A stretch of DNA of 64,000 nt from CAVQOB01 sp963714325 (GTDB lineage: Bacteria > Pseudomonadota > Alphaproteobacteria > Rhizobiales > Hyphomicrobiaceae): contig CAVQOB010000017.1 of the NCBI GenBank assembly GCA_963714325.1, forward strand, positions 62,001 to 126,000, read 5' to 3'. The notes beneath the pieces are model-generated. The model saw nothing but the letters and a program-made list of their open reading frames with translations, was not told the DNA's origin and made no database searches. Position 1 is the first letter of the stretch. Each line of letters opens with the position of its first letter. This document shows positions 8,990-18,571 of the stretch, piece by piece. Both the position numbers and the translations under genes were made by a program.

Positions 8990-11592
8990 AAACAGGAACG
9001 GCGATCAGCCGCGAGGTCTTTGGGGAGCAGGACCTGAACTTTGTCGACCTTGCTGCGTCTTGTGGGCGCGACTTGCCGCGTCTCCCATGGGTAATGCGCA
9101 TTCTGCTCGAAAATGTGGTCCGGTGTGGAACAGTCGATGAAGCCGATTCGGCACGGGCTGCCGCGTCAGGGTGGCTCGCGCGCGGGACATCGGAAACGGA
9201 AATCGCCTTTCTTCCCGGCCGGATCCTGATGCACGATACGACCTGCGGACCGGCTTTGGTCGACATCGCCGCATTGCGCTCGGCGGTACACGAAGCCGGC
9301 GGCGATCCGGACACAATCCATCCGCGCTTGCCGGTCGATGTTTCGACGGATCATTCCCTGGCTGTCGACCATTTCGGATCGAAGGACGCGGCTGTCCTGA
9401 ATATGCGCCGCGAGCTCGAACGCAATCGCGAGCGCTATGGTCTGATGAAGTGGGCGAGCCGGACGTTACGTTCTGTCCGCGTTCACCCGCCCGGTACCGG
9501 CATCATGCACACGCTCAATCTCGAGCAACTGGCAACGGTGGTTACAACCGAAATCCGCAATGGCGTCGCGTGGGCGGCGCCTGATACGCTGATCGGCACC
9601 GATAGTCATACGCCGATGATCAACGGCCTCGGTGTGCTCGGCTGGGGTGTCGGTGGGCTCGAAGCGGAAGGCGCGATGTTCGGCGTGCCGGTGTCGCTGC
9701 GGCTTCCGGATGTTGTGGGCGTGCGACTGAGCGGCCGTCTGGCTGAAGGCGTGCTCGCAACCGATTTGGCGCTTGCGGTGACGGCGCGGTTGCGTAGCAT
9801 CGATGTTACGGGCGCTTTCGTCGAGTTCTTCGGGCAGGGCGTGTCGACTTTGTCGGTCGGGGATCGCGCGGTGGTCGCCAACATGGCGCCAGAATACGGC
9901 GCAACGACGGGTTATTTTCCGATCGATGCAGCGGTTCCCGTCTATCTCGCAGCAACCGGCCGGAGTGCGCGCCATTGCGGCATGGTGGAATCATACTCGC
10001 GCGCGGCAGGGCTATGGTTCGATCCGGCCGCCGAACCACGCTACACGCGCGTCGTCGATCTCGATCTGGCCGCGATCGAAACAAGTCTCGCGGGTCCCCA
10101 TCGACCACAGGATCGCATTGCCGCAGCGACGACGCGGCAGGCGATGGGAGCGACTGCGTCGCCAACGGGTGTGGCCTTGGCGTCAACAGTCGAACCGCGT
10201 TGGCCGGTGGTCATTGCTGCGATCACCAGCTGCACGAATACGTCGGATCCGCGGCTGTTGGTGGCGGCGGGATTGCTGGCGGGCAAGGCGCGTATTTTTG
10301 GCCTCAAGCCACCGGCATGGGTCAAGACATCACTGGCGCCAGGCTCGCCGTCGGCGGGTGCGATGTTGGCGCGGAGCGGGACACTCGACGACTTGGCGGC
10401 GTTAGGCTTCGACATTGTCGGCCATGGCTGCACAACCTGCATCGGGAATTCTGGACCACTGACATCCGCCGCCAATCAGGCGATCAAGAGTGGGGCGCGG
10501 GTTGTGGCTGTCCTGTCGGGCAACCGCAATTTCCCTGGTCGCGTGCATGGCGATGTCCAAGACGCGTTCCTGGCGTCGCCGCCAATGGTCGTGGCGTTCG
10601 CGATCGCCGGCGATGTTGATCGAGACATCATGCGCGATCCTATCGGGTATGCGGCTGATGGCCGGCCGGTGCGATTGACAGACGTCTGGCCGAGTTCAGG
10701 AGAGATCGATGCAGCATTGGCCGGAGCTGCGAACGCCGGCGATGTTCGGGTGGCCTTTGATGCGGCATCGGTGAGCAAGACGTGGGATGATTTGCAGGCG
10801 CCTATGGGGCAGGTTTTCCCCTGGGACGCGCAGTCGACGTACATTCGTCGTCCACCGTTTGTTGCGCGGCCTGAAGTACGGCCAACCCAGTTGATGGCCG
10901 CACCGCTGCTTGTCGTTGGCGACGACATAACAACCGACCACATTTCGCCTGCGGGACAGATTCCCGCACGCAGCGAGGCGGCATCGTACCTGATCGCGAA
11001 TGGCGCAAGTGCTGCTGATTTGAATGTATTCGCCGCACGCCGGGGCAACTGGGAGGTCATGCTGCGGGGGATGTTCAGCAATCGCGCCGTGCGCAATCTG
11101 CTGGCGCGCGATCTACCGGCCGGTGCGACAGTTCACGGACCTAGTGGCCACATCGAACCGATATGGCGGACTGCTGAACGGTACAAGGCCGAGGGCACGC
11201 CGGTGGTTGTCATTGCGGGAGAGCGTTACGGCATGGGGTCGTCGCGCGACTGGGCGGCCAAGGGACTGGCGCTGCTCGGTGTACGCGCGGTGCTGGCTTC
11301 GAGTTTCGAGCGCATTCATCGCTCCAATCTGATCGGAATGGGCATCCTTCCCTTGTGCTTGCCGCCCGATCGGCATCCATCGACACTCCGGTTCAGTACC
11401 CAAGATCGGTTGATGGTGGATGTCGATGTACGGCAAATGACGCCACGCGCGTTGCTTCCCGTGCACATCCAGCGTGTTGATGGCCGCGACGAACTGTTCG
11501 AGTGCCGAGTTGGCGTTGAGACGGCCTTGGAAATTGAACTTCTCGCGGCTGGCGGTATGCTGCCGTTGATCCTGCTTCGCGCTGGAGTGTGA
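8986..11592 (+). CDS. acnA: Aconitate hydratase (AcnA type)
   Basis: 868-aa [4Fe-4S] hydro-lyase that interconverts citrate and isocitrate through cis-aconitate; the size fits AcnA/IRP-type enzymes. Cluster ligands are visible as Cys416 (ITSCTNTSDP) and Cys482/Cys485 (HGCTTCIGNSG). Other signatures are DSHTPMINGLGVLGWGVGG, DDITTDHISPAG and the swivel-domain GERYGMGSSRDWAAKG. The likely start is the TTG at 8986, overlapping the tctC stop by 4 bases; this rare start plus overlap implies coupling to transporter expression. An aconitase tied to a Bug protein suggests a dedicated catabolic enzyme instead of the housekeeping copy, possibly for aconitate, methylcitrate or homocitrate-like substrates. 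Confidence 0.9.
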   Translation: MKTGTAISREVFGEQDLNFVDLAASCGRDLPRLPWVMRILLENVVRCGTVDEADSARAAASGWLARGTSETEIAFLPGRILMHDTTCGPALVDIAALRSAVHEAGGDPDTIHPRLPVDVSTDHSLAVDHFGSKDAAVLNMRRELERNRERYGLMKWASRTLRSVRVHPPGTGIMHTLNLEQLATVVTTEIRNGVAWAAPDTLIGTDSHTPMINGLGVLGWGVGGLEAEGAMFGVPVSLRLPDVVGVRLSGRLAEGVLATDLALAVTARLRSIDVTGAFVEFFGQGVSTLSVGDRAVVANMAPEYGATTGYFPIDAAVPVYLAATGRSARHCGMVESYSRAAGLWFDPAAEPRYTRVVDLDLAAIETSLAGPHRPQDRIAAATTRQAMGATASPTGVALASTVEPRWPVVIAAITSCTNTSDPRLLVAAGLLAGKARIFGLKPPAWVKTSLAPGSPSAGAMLARSGTLDDLAALGFDIVGHGCTTCIGNSGPLTSAANQAIKSGARVVAVLSGNRNFPGRVHGDVQDAFLASPPMVVAFAIAGDVDRDIMRDPIGYAADGRPVRLTDVWPSSGEIDAALAGAANAGDVRVAFDAASVSKTWDDLQAPMGQVFPWDAQSTYIRRPPFVARPEVRPTQLMAAPLLVVGDDITTDHISPAGQIPARSEAASYLIANGASAADLNVFAARRGNWEVMLRGMFSNRAVRNLLARDLPAGATVHGPSGHIEPIWRTAERYKAEGTPVVVIAGERYGMGSSRDWAAKGLALLGVRAVLASSFERIHRSNLIGMGILPLCLPPDRHPSTLRFSTQDRLMVDVDVRQMTPRALLPVHIQRVDGRDELFECRVGVETALEIELLAAGGMLPLILLRAGV

Positions 11593-11597
11593 CGGCG

Positions 11598-12368
11598 ATG
11601 ACAACTCTCACTCAACTCAACGGTTACGAAATCGACGTGGTCGTCCAGGGTTATCCCGGCAAGTCGGTGTGTCATGGTGGGCTCGGCTGGAGTACCGTCG
11701 TCCTACTCCGTGGTCATGGTCGCGTGGCGCTGATCGATGCCGGCAGCTTTGGCATGCGAAAACTGATCCTTGAGCGGCTCGCGGCGCGCGGATTGCAACC
11801 AGCCGACGTGACTGACCTTATCCTCACGCATTCGCACTATGACCATTCCGTCAACTGGACGCTGCTGCGCCATGCCCGCATTGTCATTGGTGGCGTCGAG
11901 CTGGATTGGTCGCTGAGGGAACCGTGGGGCGAGACGCCGGTGCCCGAACTCTACATGGAAACTCTCGCGACATGGCCGACCCTCGCCAGGGCTGGTCATG
12001 GTGATGAAGTCTTGCCAGGTCTTCGCGCGCATCTGGCAGCGGGTCATACGCCGGGCTGTCTCGTCTACGTGCTCGAAGGCGCGGATAGCGACGTCATTTT
12101 TACCGGCGACGCCGCCAAAAACCGGGCGGAGATGGTCTCGCGCTCAACCGACATGACCTATGACGCCAACGTCAGCCGGACAACGATCGACATGATCTGG
12201 CGGCTGTGGCAACGGCGACCTGGCTCGATTTTAGTGCCTGGTCACGATCTGCCGATGACGCAGGTGGGCGGCGTCACGCATTATCTCGGCGCGCGCGAGG
12301 CAGCAATCCGCAGCTGGTTCAGTGACGACATGGAATCGACGACGCTGATTGAGCTGGCGCGACTTTAG
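11598..12368 (+). CDS. Metallo-beta-lactamase-fold hydrolase
   Basis: 256-aa zinc hydrolase of the MBL superfamily. The metal motif THSHYDH (about residues 77-83) is followed by the His of AGHTPG, the bridging Asp in FTGDAAKNR and the His in VPGHD, so all ligands expected of a two-metal site are present. It resembles the lactonase/glyoxalase-II-like branch. The start is either ATG 11598, with GGAG 10 bases upstream, or GTG 11589, which would overlap the aconitase stop (GTGA). It is the last gene of tctC-acnA-MBL. A lactone or thioester hydrolase serving the same carboxylate pathway is a reasonable guess, not shown by sequence. Confidence 0.82.
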   Translation: MTTLTQLNGYEIDVVVQGYPGKSVCHGGLGWSTVVLLRGHGRVALIDAGSFGMRKLILERLAARGLQPADVTDLILTHSHYDHSVNWTLLRHARIVIGGVELDWSLREPWGETPVPELYMETLATWPTLARAGHGDEVLPGLRAHLAAGHTPGCLVYVLEGADSDVIFTGDAAKNRAEMVSRSTDMTYDANVSRTTIDMIWRLWQRRPGSILVPGHDLPMTQVGGVTHYLGAREAAIRSWFSDDMESTTLIELARL

Positions 12369-14625
12369 TTAAACGAGTGCCGCGTAGGTCCGATTGGCGA
12401 AGACCAGTCGCTGGGTCAACGTTCGGATGATGTACTCGTTGAATGCAAGCGCCAGCTCGGGGTGATCACGTTGCATGCGTTCGAAGGCCGCTCGCGTCAG
12501 CGTATGCACGGTGGTTGGGCCGTCGACGAGCACCGATGCTGATCGTTTTGCCGAGCGGAAGAAGCCCATTTCACCGACGACGGTGCGTAGCAGCATAGTC
12601 CGCTGGGGCGTGACGATGCCTTGAGCGTCGGCGATGGCGATGGTCAAGCGACCGGCCTCGATGAGGTCGATGGTTTCGGCTGGCGCGCCCGCTTCGTAGA
12701 GAATGCGCGGTCCATCCAAGTCACGTTTCTCAAAATATTGGTTCAGTGTTTCTACGGGGGCCGTGCGTCCAAGTTCAGTCGTCAGCCACTCGCCGAACGC
12801 CGGCTCATGACCCGTGTCGACGTCCTGTTCAAGTTTAGCGAGCACGCGTTGTTCAGCGAATGCGAGCCCTTCAACCAGTGTCGCATAGGATACATGCCGG
12901 CTCTTGCCGCCGAGCAGTCCATCGCCACGCAGGCGAGCATCGAGTTCCGGCCGAACGCTGGTGAAGACAAGGGTCACACCGGAGCGCTCGGCGAGCGCGC
13001 GTACTTTGGTCAGTCCCGCCATGGCCGATGCATCGGCGCCGCTGACATCGGCGAAATCTAAGACGATGAATTGCACGCGCGCGCCGGCGATGGCGGTCCG
13101 AACGGCGGTGAAGAGCCCTTCGATCGAGCCGAAGAAGATGTAGCCTGAGAGCCAGAAGATCTGGATGGCGTCGCCATGCTCATTCAGTAGGGCCTGCGCT
13201 TTGGCCTCACGTTCGATGTTGCCGGCAAAACTGTGGCGCGTCATGTGGCGGCGGACGAGCTTGACCTGGCTGTAGGACAACGCGAATTGCAAGCACGCGC
13301 CGGTGATACCGATCAAAACGCCGACGAGATAGCCGTAGCGGAGACAGACAATTGCCACCCCGAACAGCAAGGCAAGGTCGAGGATGCGCCGTTGTCGAAT
13401 GGTGCGGCGCAAGGCGCTGACCAGAACACTGTAGGCGCCGAAGAACAGGAAGCCAGCCATGATGGGAATAGGGATCCAGCGCACCAAGCTGCCGCCATAG
13501 ATGAAGGGCAGGATCGCGATCATCGCGACGGCGAAGCAGCTTTCACGCGTGCCGCCGGCGGCCTTAAGCGGCACCCGTGACGAGGGCCCCCAAAGATTGA
13601 CGGGGGTCGCGCCAAATGGCAGCAGCAGTAGATTGGCGCTGCCGACTGTCCGCAATTCCTTGTTGAGGTCGCCAGTCCTCGCATCAACCGTTTCAAGCCC
13701 CGTCATTTTGCCGACGAGATTGATGACGAGCACAAAGGCGATCGCCGTAGTCTCAGGCAAGATGGGTCCGAGGATCGACCAATCCAACTGTTGCCATAGG
13801 GCGCGACTGAGGGGTGACCATGCCACGGGATCGGTTGAAAAGCGCGGAAACCAGACGGCACGTGCCGCTGGCGTCGTGAACAGCCAAAGCAGAGCTCCAA
13901 GGCTCAGTGAAAAACCGACGGTCATCAGCGGAAGCGCGGTCGCGCCGTGCAGATAGCGTGTGCCGAGTTGCAGGAGGGCCGCGAAGGTGATACTGGCTGC
14001 GAATACAAGCCAATTGCCGCCGATCGAGAATGTCGTGAGGTCGGTCCATGTTAACGATCTCCCCAGCGCCAGTTTGGCCGCGCCCCAGCACAGGATAACG
14101 CCGGTTCCCGCGACAAAGCCACTGACGACAGGATAAGGAATAAATCGTACGGCATTGCCGAGTTGCAGGATCCCGAGCGTCAGCAGCGTTAGACCAGCGA
14201 TGGCGGCGGTTGCCATCAACACGACCAGCATATGCGCGGCGGCGGCGTCCGGCGCGACGCCGGCCGCGGCAGCTAGGCTTGCGAGTTGGGCGGCCGTCAC
14301 GCCGAGCAGCGCCGTCGTCGCCGAGTTCGGGTCCTGCTCCGTTCGGCGGTAGGGACGCGCGGTAGCCGATAACAATTGATCCGGCGGCGAGGCCGATCAG
14401 GGTCGCTGCAAAACCCAAGGCGATGCCGCGATCGCCAAACGGGGCGAACATCAGAACAGCGTAGGCCATGCATTCCGCTATCGCGAGGAGGCCGATTGTC
14501 ACTCCGGCAACGTGTGGTGCATTTCGAGATAGCAAGCGATCCCAAGGATCGCGGTTGCGGATTGTTGACCGGAGGCTCTGCATCATCGGCGGCATATGCT
14601 TCCCGATTGTCGGCTGGAGTGGCAC
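12369..14625 (-). pseudogene. SulP-type transporter with STAS and cNMP-binding domains, frameshifted
   Basis: About 752 codons in two frames. The start (MPLQPTIGKH to GYRASLP, 14625 to about 14325) carries the first SulP transmembrane segments. The remaining 650 codons, in the other frame from about 14325 to 12369, carry the rest of the membrane domain (NSATTALLGVTAAQL onward), a STAS domain (VLDFADVSGADASAM) and a C-terminal cyclic-nucleotide-binding domain with the pocket GEMGFFRSAKRSASV. Aligned with the intact paralogue just upstream, the two pieces form one continuous protein of the same length (741 aa there). The shift lies around 14321-14340, at GACCCGAACTCGG. It is either a real recent mutation or a one-base sequencing error; codon use stays normal on both sides. 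A 35-base gap to the upstream paralogue indicates one operon. Confidence 0.82.
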
Positions 14626-14660
14626 TATTGCGATCGTTCTTCAGTTGGGCTGCTCATCGC

Positions 14661-16886
14661 TCACGTCAGCGCAGCGATTTCTGTGTTGGAGAACTCCAGC
14701 CGGTCGGCCAGTGTGCGGACGACAAATCCAGTGAAGGCAAGCGCCAACGCGGGTTGTTCGCGCTTCATGGCATCGAAACTGGTGCGCGAGAGTGTATACA
14801 GCAGCGAGGGCTGCTCGATCGAGACGCTGGCTGAGCGGTGTTGTGCAGAAAAAAAGCCCATCTCACCAACCATGGTGCGCTGGCGCATGCGCCGCAGCAT
14901 CTGTTGATTGTCGCGTGCATCGCGTTGGGTGATGGTGACCGAGCCTGTGACGATCAGGTCGATTACGTCGGCGGCGCTTCCTTGTTCATAGAGTGTTGCC
15001 GTCTCAGACAGCGCGCGGCGTTCAAAATACCGTTTAATCAGGGGAGGTGTTGCGGCAGTTCCAAGCTCGGCCAGGAGCCAGTTTGAAAAATTCTGCTCGA
15101 CACTCCCCGACTGTGCCGGTGCGGTGGCGAGGAGGCTGCGCAATAGCTCATTTTCGCACCAGGCGAAGCCTTCATCGCGAGTGGCGAACGACTTGTGCGG
15201 ACTTGTCGGTGTAAAAAAATCGTCGCGCACGAGTGCTTGTGCAAGGCGGGGTTGGAGACCCGTGAAGACGATCGTTATACCATTGCTCCGGACAAAGTCG
15301 CGCAGTTTGACCAGACTCATGATCGCGGACGCATCACTGCCGCTGACGCGTTGAAAATCGAGCAGAAGGTAGCGGACCTTTGCAGGGGTTTTAGTGATAG
15401 ATTGGCGAATTCGCTCAAACATGGCGTCAGCTGAGCCAAAGAACATATAGTTGGAGAGCCAGTACATCTGGATCGCCTCGCCGTGCGCGCGCAGCAGGGT
15501 GTTGGCCTCGGAACCATGATCGACAGGACTGGCGACCTCAGCGCGTGAGACATGGCGGCGGATGGCGCCAATGCGGCTGTAGCTGAAGGCAAAGGCCAGG
15601 CAGGCGCCGACAAAACCAATCAACACGCCGGCGATGTAGCCATAGGCGACGCAAATGGACATGACAGTGAGTGCGAAGGCGAGGTTGCGCCAGTCACGCT
15701 GCGTTATGATGCGCCGGATAGCGTCGGTCATGAGCGTGTAGCCCATGACAATGATCAGCCCGGCCAGGATCGGAATTGGCGCGACGGCGGGAAGGTTCAG
15801 CTTGAAGAAGACGACACCGCCGACGATAGCAGCGGCCGCGAAACCGCTCCAGCGGGTGATCCCACCAGCTTCCGTCAAAACACGGGTGGCACTGGTCAGT
15901 GGGCCGCAAGCCATGCCGCCGAATGGTACGGTTACGAGATTGGCGATTCCATTGGCGCGAAACTCCGCGTCGAGGTCGCAACTGGTGGCACGGTTCGATT
16001 CAATACCGACCATCTTGACGATGAGGGATATGATGCCGACGACGGCGATGGCGATGGCATCAGGGAGAAAGCGCAGTAATAGCCCGTAATCGACCGCGTC
16101 GCCCCGCAACGCCTGCAACGGCTGCCAGGGTGTTGCACGATCGAGCCCCAGGAGGAACCAGCCGGTACTCCCGGCAAGACTGCCAATCCCGAACAACAAT
16201 CCGAGGTCAACTATGAGTGCGCCCGTTATGATGGCTGCGGGCAGTAAGAATGGGCTTTTGATGCGGGCGCGCAACGCAAATAGTGCCAGCGCAAACAGCA
16301 GCGCAACAAGTGCGCGAGGTGCCACGTCGGCCGATAGCGGTGTCGTCAAGTTGTTCAGCGAAAAGGGCCGGCCAGTGGCCAGCTTAATGCCAGCGACGAG
16401 CAAGAGGCATCCTGTCGCCGCCAAAAAACCTGCGACGACGCCATAAGGGACAAGGCGGACGTAGCTAGCGAGTTGGAACCAGCCGATGAGGGCGCACAGT
16501 ATCGCGAAAAGTCCGCCGGTCATCGACATCACCAACAGGACGTGCAGGACCGCACTGGCAGTCGAACCACCCTGCCGCGTGATGGTCTCTGCGACGGTTG
16601 CTGAAAGCACAATCATGATGGCGGTTTGTGGAATATCCATGCCATTGCCGAGCGGCGGCAAGGTGGTCAAGGCAGAGATGATTGCACCGGCGATGCATGT
16701 GCCGACCAGGATAGACCACAGCAGCTGCGGCACGCCGCTACCGAGATCACCCGGCAAGATCAGGGCGCTGTAGGAAACTGCGAAGGCAATGACCAGGATC
16801 GCCGCAATAAGTCCGGCCAGCGCATCACGTGCTACGTTGACCAAAGCTGCGGGTGATCGCGTTGCAGTGAAGAATGCCTGTGCCAA
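14661..16886 (-). CDS. SulP-family transporter with STAS and cyclic-nucleotide-binding domains
   Basis: 741-aa inner-membrane protein. Residues about 20-410 form a SulP/SLC26-type anion transporter domain with around ten to twelve hydrophobic segments. A STAS domain follows (YLLLDFQRVSGSDASA, about residue 480), then a linker and a C-terminal cNMP-binding domain whose phosphate cassette GEMGFFSAQHRSASV keeps the Glu and Arg expected for cyclic nucleotide binding. The start appears to be a TTG at 16886 with a weak GGGA upstream. It is the first gene of a tandem pair with the frameshifted paralogue. Transport substrate (sulfate, bicarbonate or a dicarboxylate) cannot be told. Gating by cAMP or cGMP is inferred from the fused domain and from the neighbouring Crp-like regulator and cyclase. 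Confidence 0.88.
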   Translation of the reverse strand: MAQAFFTATRSPAALVNVARDALAGLIAAILVIAFAVSYSALILPGDLGSGVPQLLWSILVGTCIAGAIISALTTLPPLGNGMDIPQTAIMIVLSATVAETITRQGGSTASAVLHVLLVMSMTGGLFAILCALIGWFQLASYVRLVPYGVVAGFLAATGCLLLVAGIKLATGRPFSLNNLTTPLSADVAPRALVALLFALALFALRARIKSPFLLPAAIITGALIVDLGLLFGIGSLAGSTGWFLLGLDRATPWQPLQALRGDAVDYGLLLRFLPDAIAIAVVGIISLIVKMVGIESNRATSCDLDAEFRANGIANLVTVPFGGMACGPLTSATRVLTEAGGITRWSGFAAAAIVGGVVFFKLNLPAVAPIPILAGLIIVMGYTLMTDAIRRIITQRDWRNLAFALTVMSICVAYGYIAGVLIGFVGACLAFAFSYSRIGAIRRHVSRAEVASPVDHGSEANTLLRAHGEAIQMYWLSNYMFFGSADAMFERIRQSITKTPAKVRYLLLDFQRVSGSDASAIMSLVKLRDFVRSNGITIVFTGLQPRLAQALVRDDFFTPTSPHKSFATRDEGFAWCENELLRSLLATAPAQSGSVEQNFSNWLLAELGTAATPPLIKRYFERRALSETATLYEQGSAADVIDLIVTGSVTITQRDARDNQQMLRRMRQRTMVGEMGFFSAQHRSASVSIEQPSLLYTLSRTSFDAMKREQPALALAFTGFVVRTLADRLEFSNTEIAALT

Positions 16887-17111
16887 ACAATATCCCGACT
16901 TCCAAAAAGGGCGTGGTGCTCAAAACAGAGCTTAGCATTGGTATTGGCAAGTTCAATTTATTCAGTGGGCTTGTTATCCCGCTTGTTGGGGTTAAGCGTT
17001 AAGGATTGCTGGCGATCCGCGTGTTGCTTCCTGTGGCCCGCTATGGCCAAATACGACGCCGCCGATGCAACCTGTGCAGGGCGTGGCCATTTCAATCTGG
17101 AGCCCGGCGCA

Positions 17112-17816
17112 ATGCCATTCGCCACGCGTGCAAAATTGCTGAAGAGTATCTTGCTGCTTGCTGAGGTGGCGCCTGCCGATCTTGAACGCTTGGCGGCGAC
17201 GTGCACATGGCGGGACTACGAACCCGACACGGATATCCTGACCTATCAAGACGGCTCGACGGATGTCCAATTTCTGGTCTCGGGCAAGGTCCGGGTGATG
17301 ATCTACTCGGCGCAGGGCACGGCCGTTGTCTTTACCGATCTTGCGGCGGGGGAAATCTTCGGCGAGCTTTCGGCCATTGACGGCAAACCTCGATCGGCCA
17401 GCGTTTCGGCGATTGAGAACAGCACGGTTGCGTGCCTCTCTTCAAAACAGTTCTTGAAGCTCATTGCCGAACAACCGACGCTGGCGATCGGGTTGACGCG
17501 GAGCCTCGTCAGCGACATCCGGCGCCTCGATGAACGTGTGCTGGAATTCAGTATCCTCAATGTGCCCGGCCGTATTCAAGCTGAGCTCTTGCGCTATGCC
17601 GATGAAGTGGCGCCGAAGGGGCCGGATGCCGTGCTGCTCAATCCGGCGCCGTCGCTGTCTGACCTCGCCAGCCGGGTCAGCACCCACCGGGAGGCGGTGT
17701 CACGGGAATTGAGCAGGCTTGCCCAGTCCGGCCTGCTGCATCGCGAGGGGACTGCCATCCGTATCCTCAGCCGCTCGAAATTGCAGGCCCTGGTGCAATC
17801 CGCGAAAGGCGAATAG
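17112..17816 (+). CDS. Crp/Fnr-family transcriptional regulator
   Basis: 234-aa regulator. The N-terminal cNMP-binding domain has the cassette GEIFGELSAIDGKPRSASV (about residues 80-98), with the Glu and Arg that contact the cyclic nucleotide phosphate. The C-terminal winged helix has the recognition helix region STHREAVSRELSRLAQSGLL. There are no N-terminal cysteine clusters as in FNR, which favours cAMP or cGMP sensing. I chose ATG 17112, with GGAG 9 bases upstream and the normal Crp length; the frame is open to 16938 but that extension is Cys/Trp-rich and has no signal. It is divergent from the SulP-cNMP pair and may control it. Confidence 0.9.
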   Translation: MPFATRAKLLKSILLLAEVAPADLERLAATCTWRDYEPDTDILTYQDGSTDVQFLVSGKVRVMIYSAQGTAVVFTDLAAGEIFGELSAIDGKPRSASVSAIENSTVACLSSKQFLKLIAEQPTLAIGLTRSLVSDIRRLDERVLEFSILNVPGRIQAELLRYADEVAPKGPDAVLLNPAPSLSDLASRVSTHREAVSRELSRLAQSGLLHREGTAIRILSRSKLQALVQSAKGE

Positions 17817-17942
17817 TGCGGGGTTCCCGATTGAAGGTCCAGCCTCAATCCATCCGGTGACGATTGGCAAATGTCAACGACAGGGGAGGGTGCTCCCACG
17901 CAATCTGGCTCCACTGACGGTTTCAAACGGTGGAGTCAACCA

Positions 17943-18545
17943 ATGCTGAGAACCAACCACGTCGAATTTCCCGTGACCTGCCGGCAGCTGTCGTCGGTTG
18001 ACTATTGCGGCATTGTCGAGCACCTCTTGGCGCTTGATTTTTCCGCCCGCTATGACCGTTTTGGGCGCATCACGACTGATGCCGATATCCGCGCCTACGC
18101 GACCGGTCTCGCAGAGCGGGGGGGCATCAGGTTTGGGCTGTTCCGGGGCCAGGCCCTGGTTGGTATGCTTGAGCTATTGCCGCTGGATCGTCCGTGGCGA
18201 CGGCGTGCGGAGTTGGCGATGACGGTGTCGCGGGATCTGCCACGGCGCGTGTTTGGCGGGGGACTGCTCAGACATGCGGTTCGCGCCGCGCGCCAACTTG
18301 GCTTTACACATCTGCTGGCAGCCGGCGTTGGGTCAGACCTGTTGCTGCGTGATCTGATCGTCGAACTCTGCTGTGATACCTGCTTGGGGCAACGCGCCGA
18401 CGCGACCAAAGACGTGCAATGGATCGAGCAACATCACGGATTGGAGCATGCCATGACGGGCCAGCGGGACGTTACGGCGGTGATTGCACTCCGTAATCGG
18501 GACACAGCAAAGACAGCACGAAAAGCGGTAATGGCAGGGAGTTGA
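17943..18545 (+). CDS. GNAT-fold acetyltransferase-like protein
   Basis: 200-aa protein with the sequence pattern of a GNAT N-acetyltransferase: beta-strand pair GIRFGLFRGQALVGMLELLPL, a central strand AELAMTVSRDLPRRVFGGGLL where the Gly-rich acetyl-CoA loop should be, then RAARQLGFTHLLAAG. The loop is FGGGLL and not the classical Q/R-x-x-G-x-G/A, so activity is uncertain. The tail is unusual (about 35 residues, basic, after the fold). ATG 17943 follows GGAG by 7 bases; the frame is open to 17871. It sits between the Crp-like gene and the convergent cyclase; some cAMP-binding GNATs exist, but no cNMP domain is visible here. Confidence 0.65.
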   Translation: MLRTNHVEFPVTCRQLSSVDYCGIVEHLLALDFSARYDRFGRITTDADIRAYATGLAERGGIRFGLFRGQALVGMLELLPLDRPWRRRAELAMTVSRDLPRRVFGGGLLRHAVRAARQLGFTHLLAAGVGSDLLLRDLIVELCCDTCLGQRADATKDVQWIEQHHGLEHAMTGQRDVTAVIALRNRDTAKTARKAVMAGS

Positions 18546-18571
18546 GGCTGACTGGCAGCCACCATTGCTGG

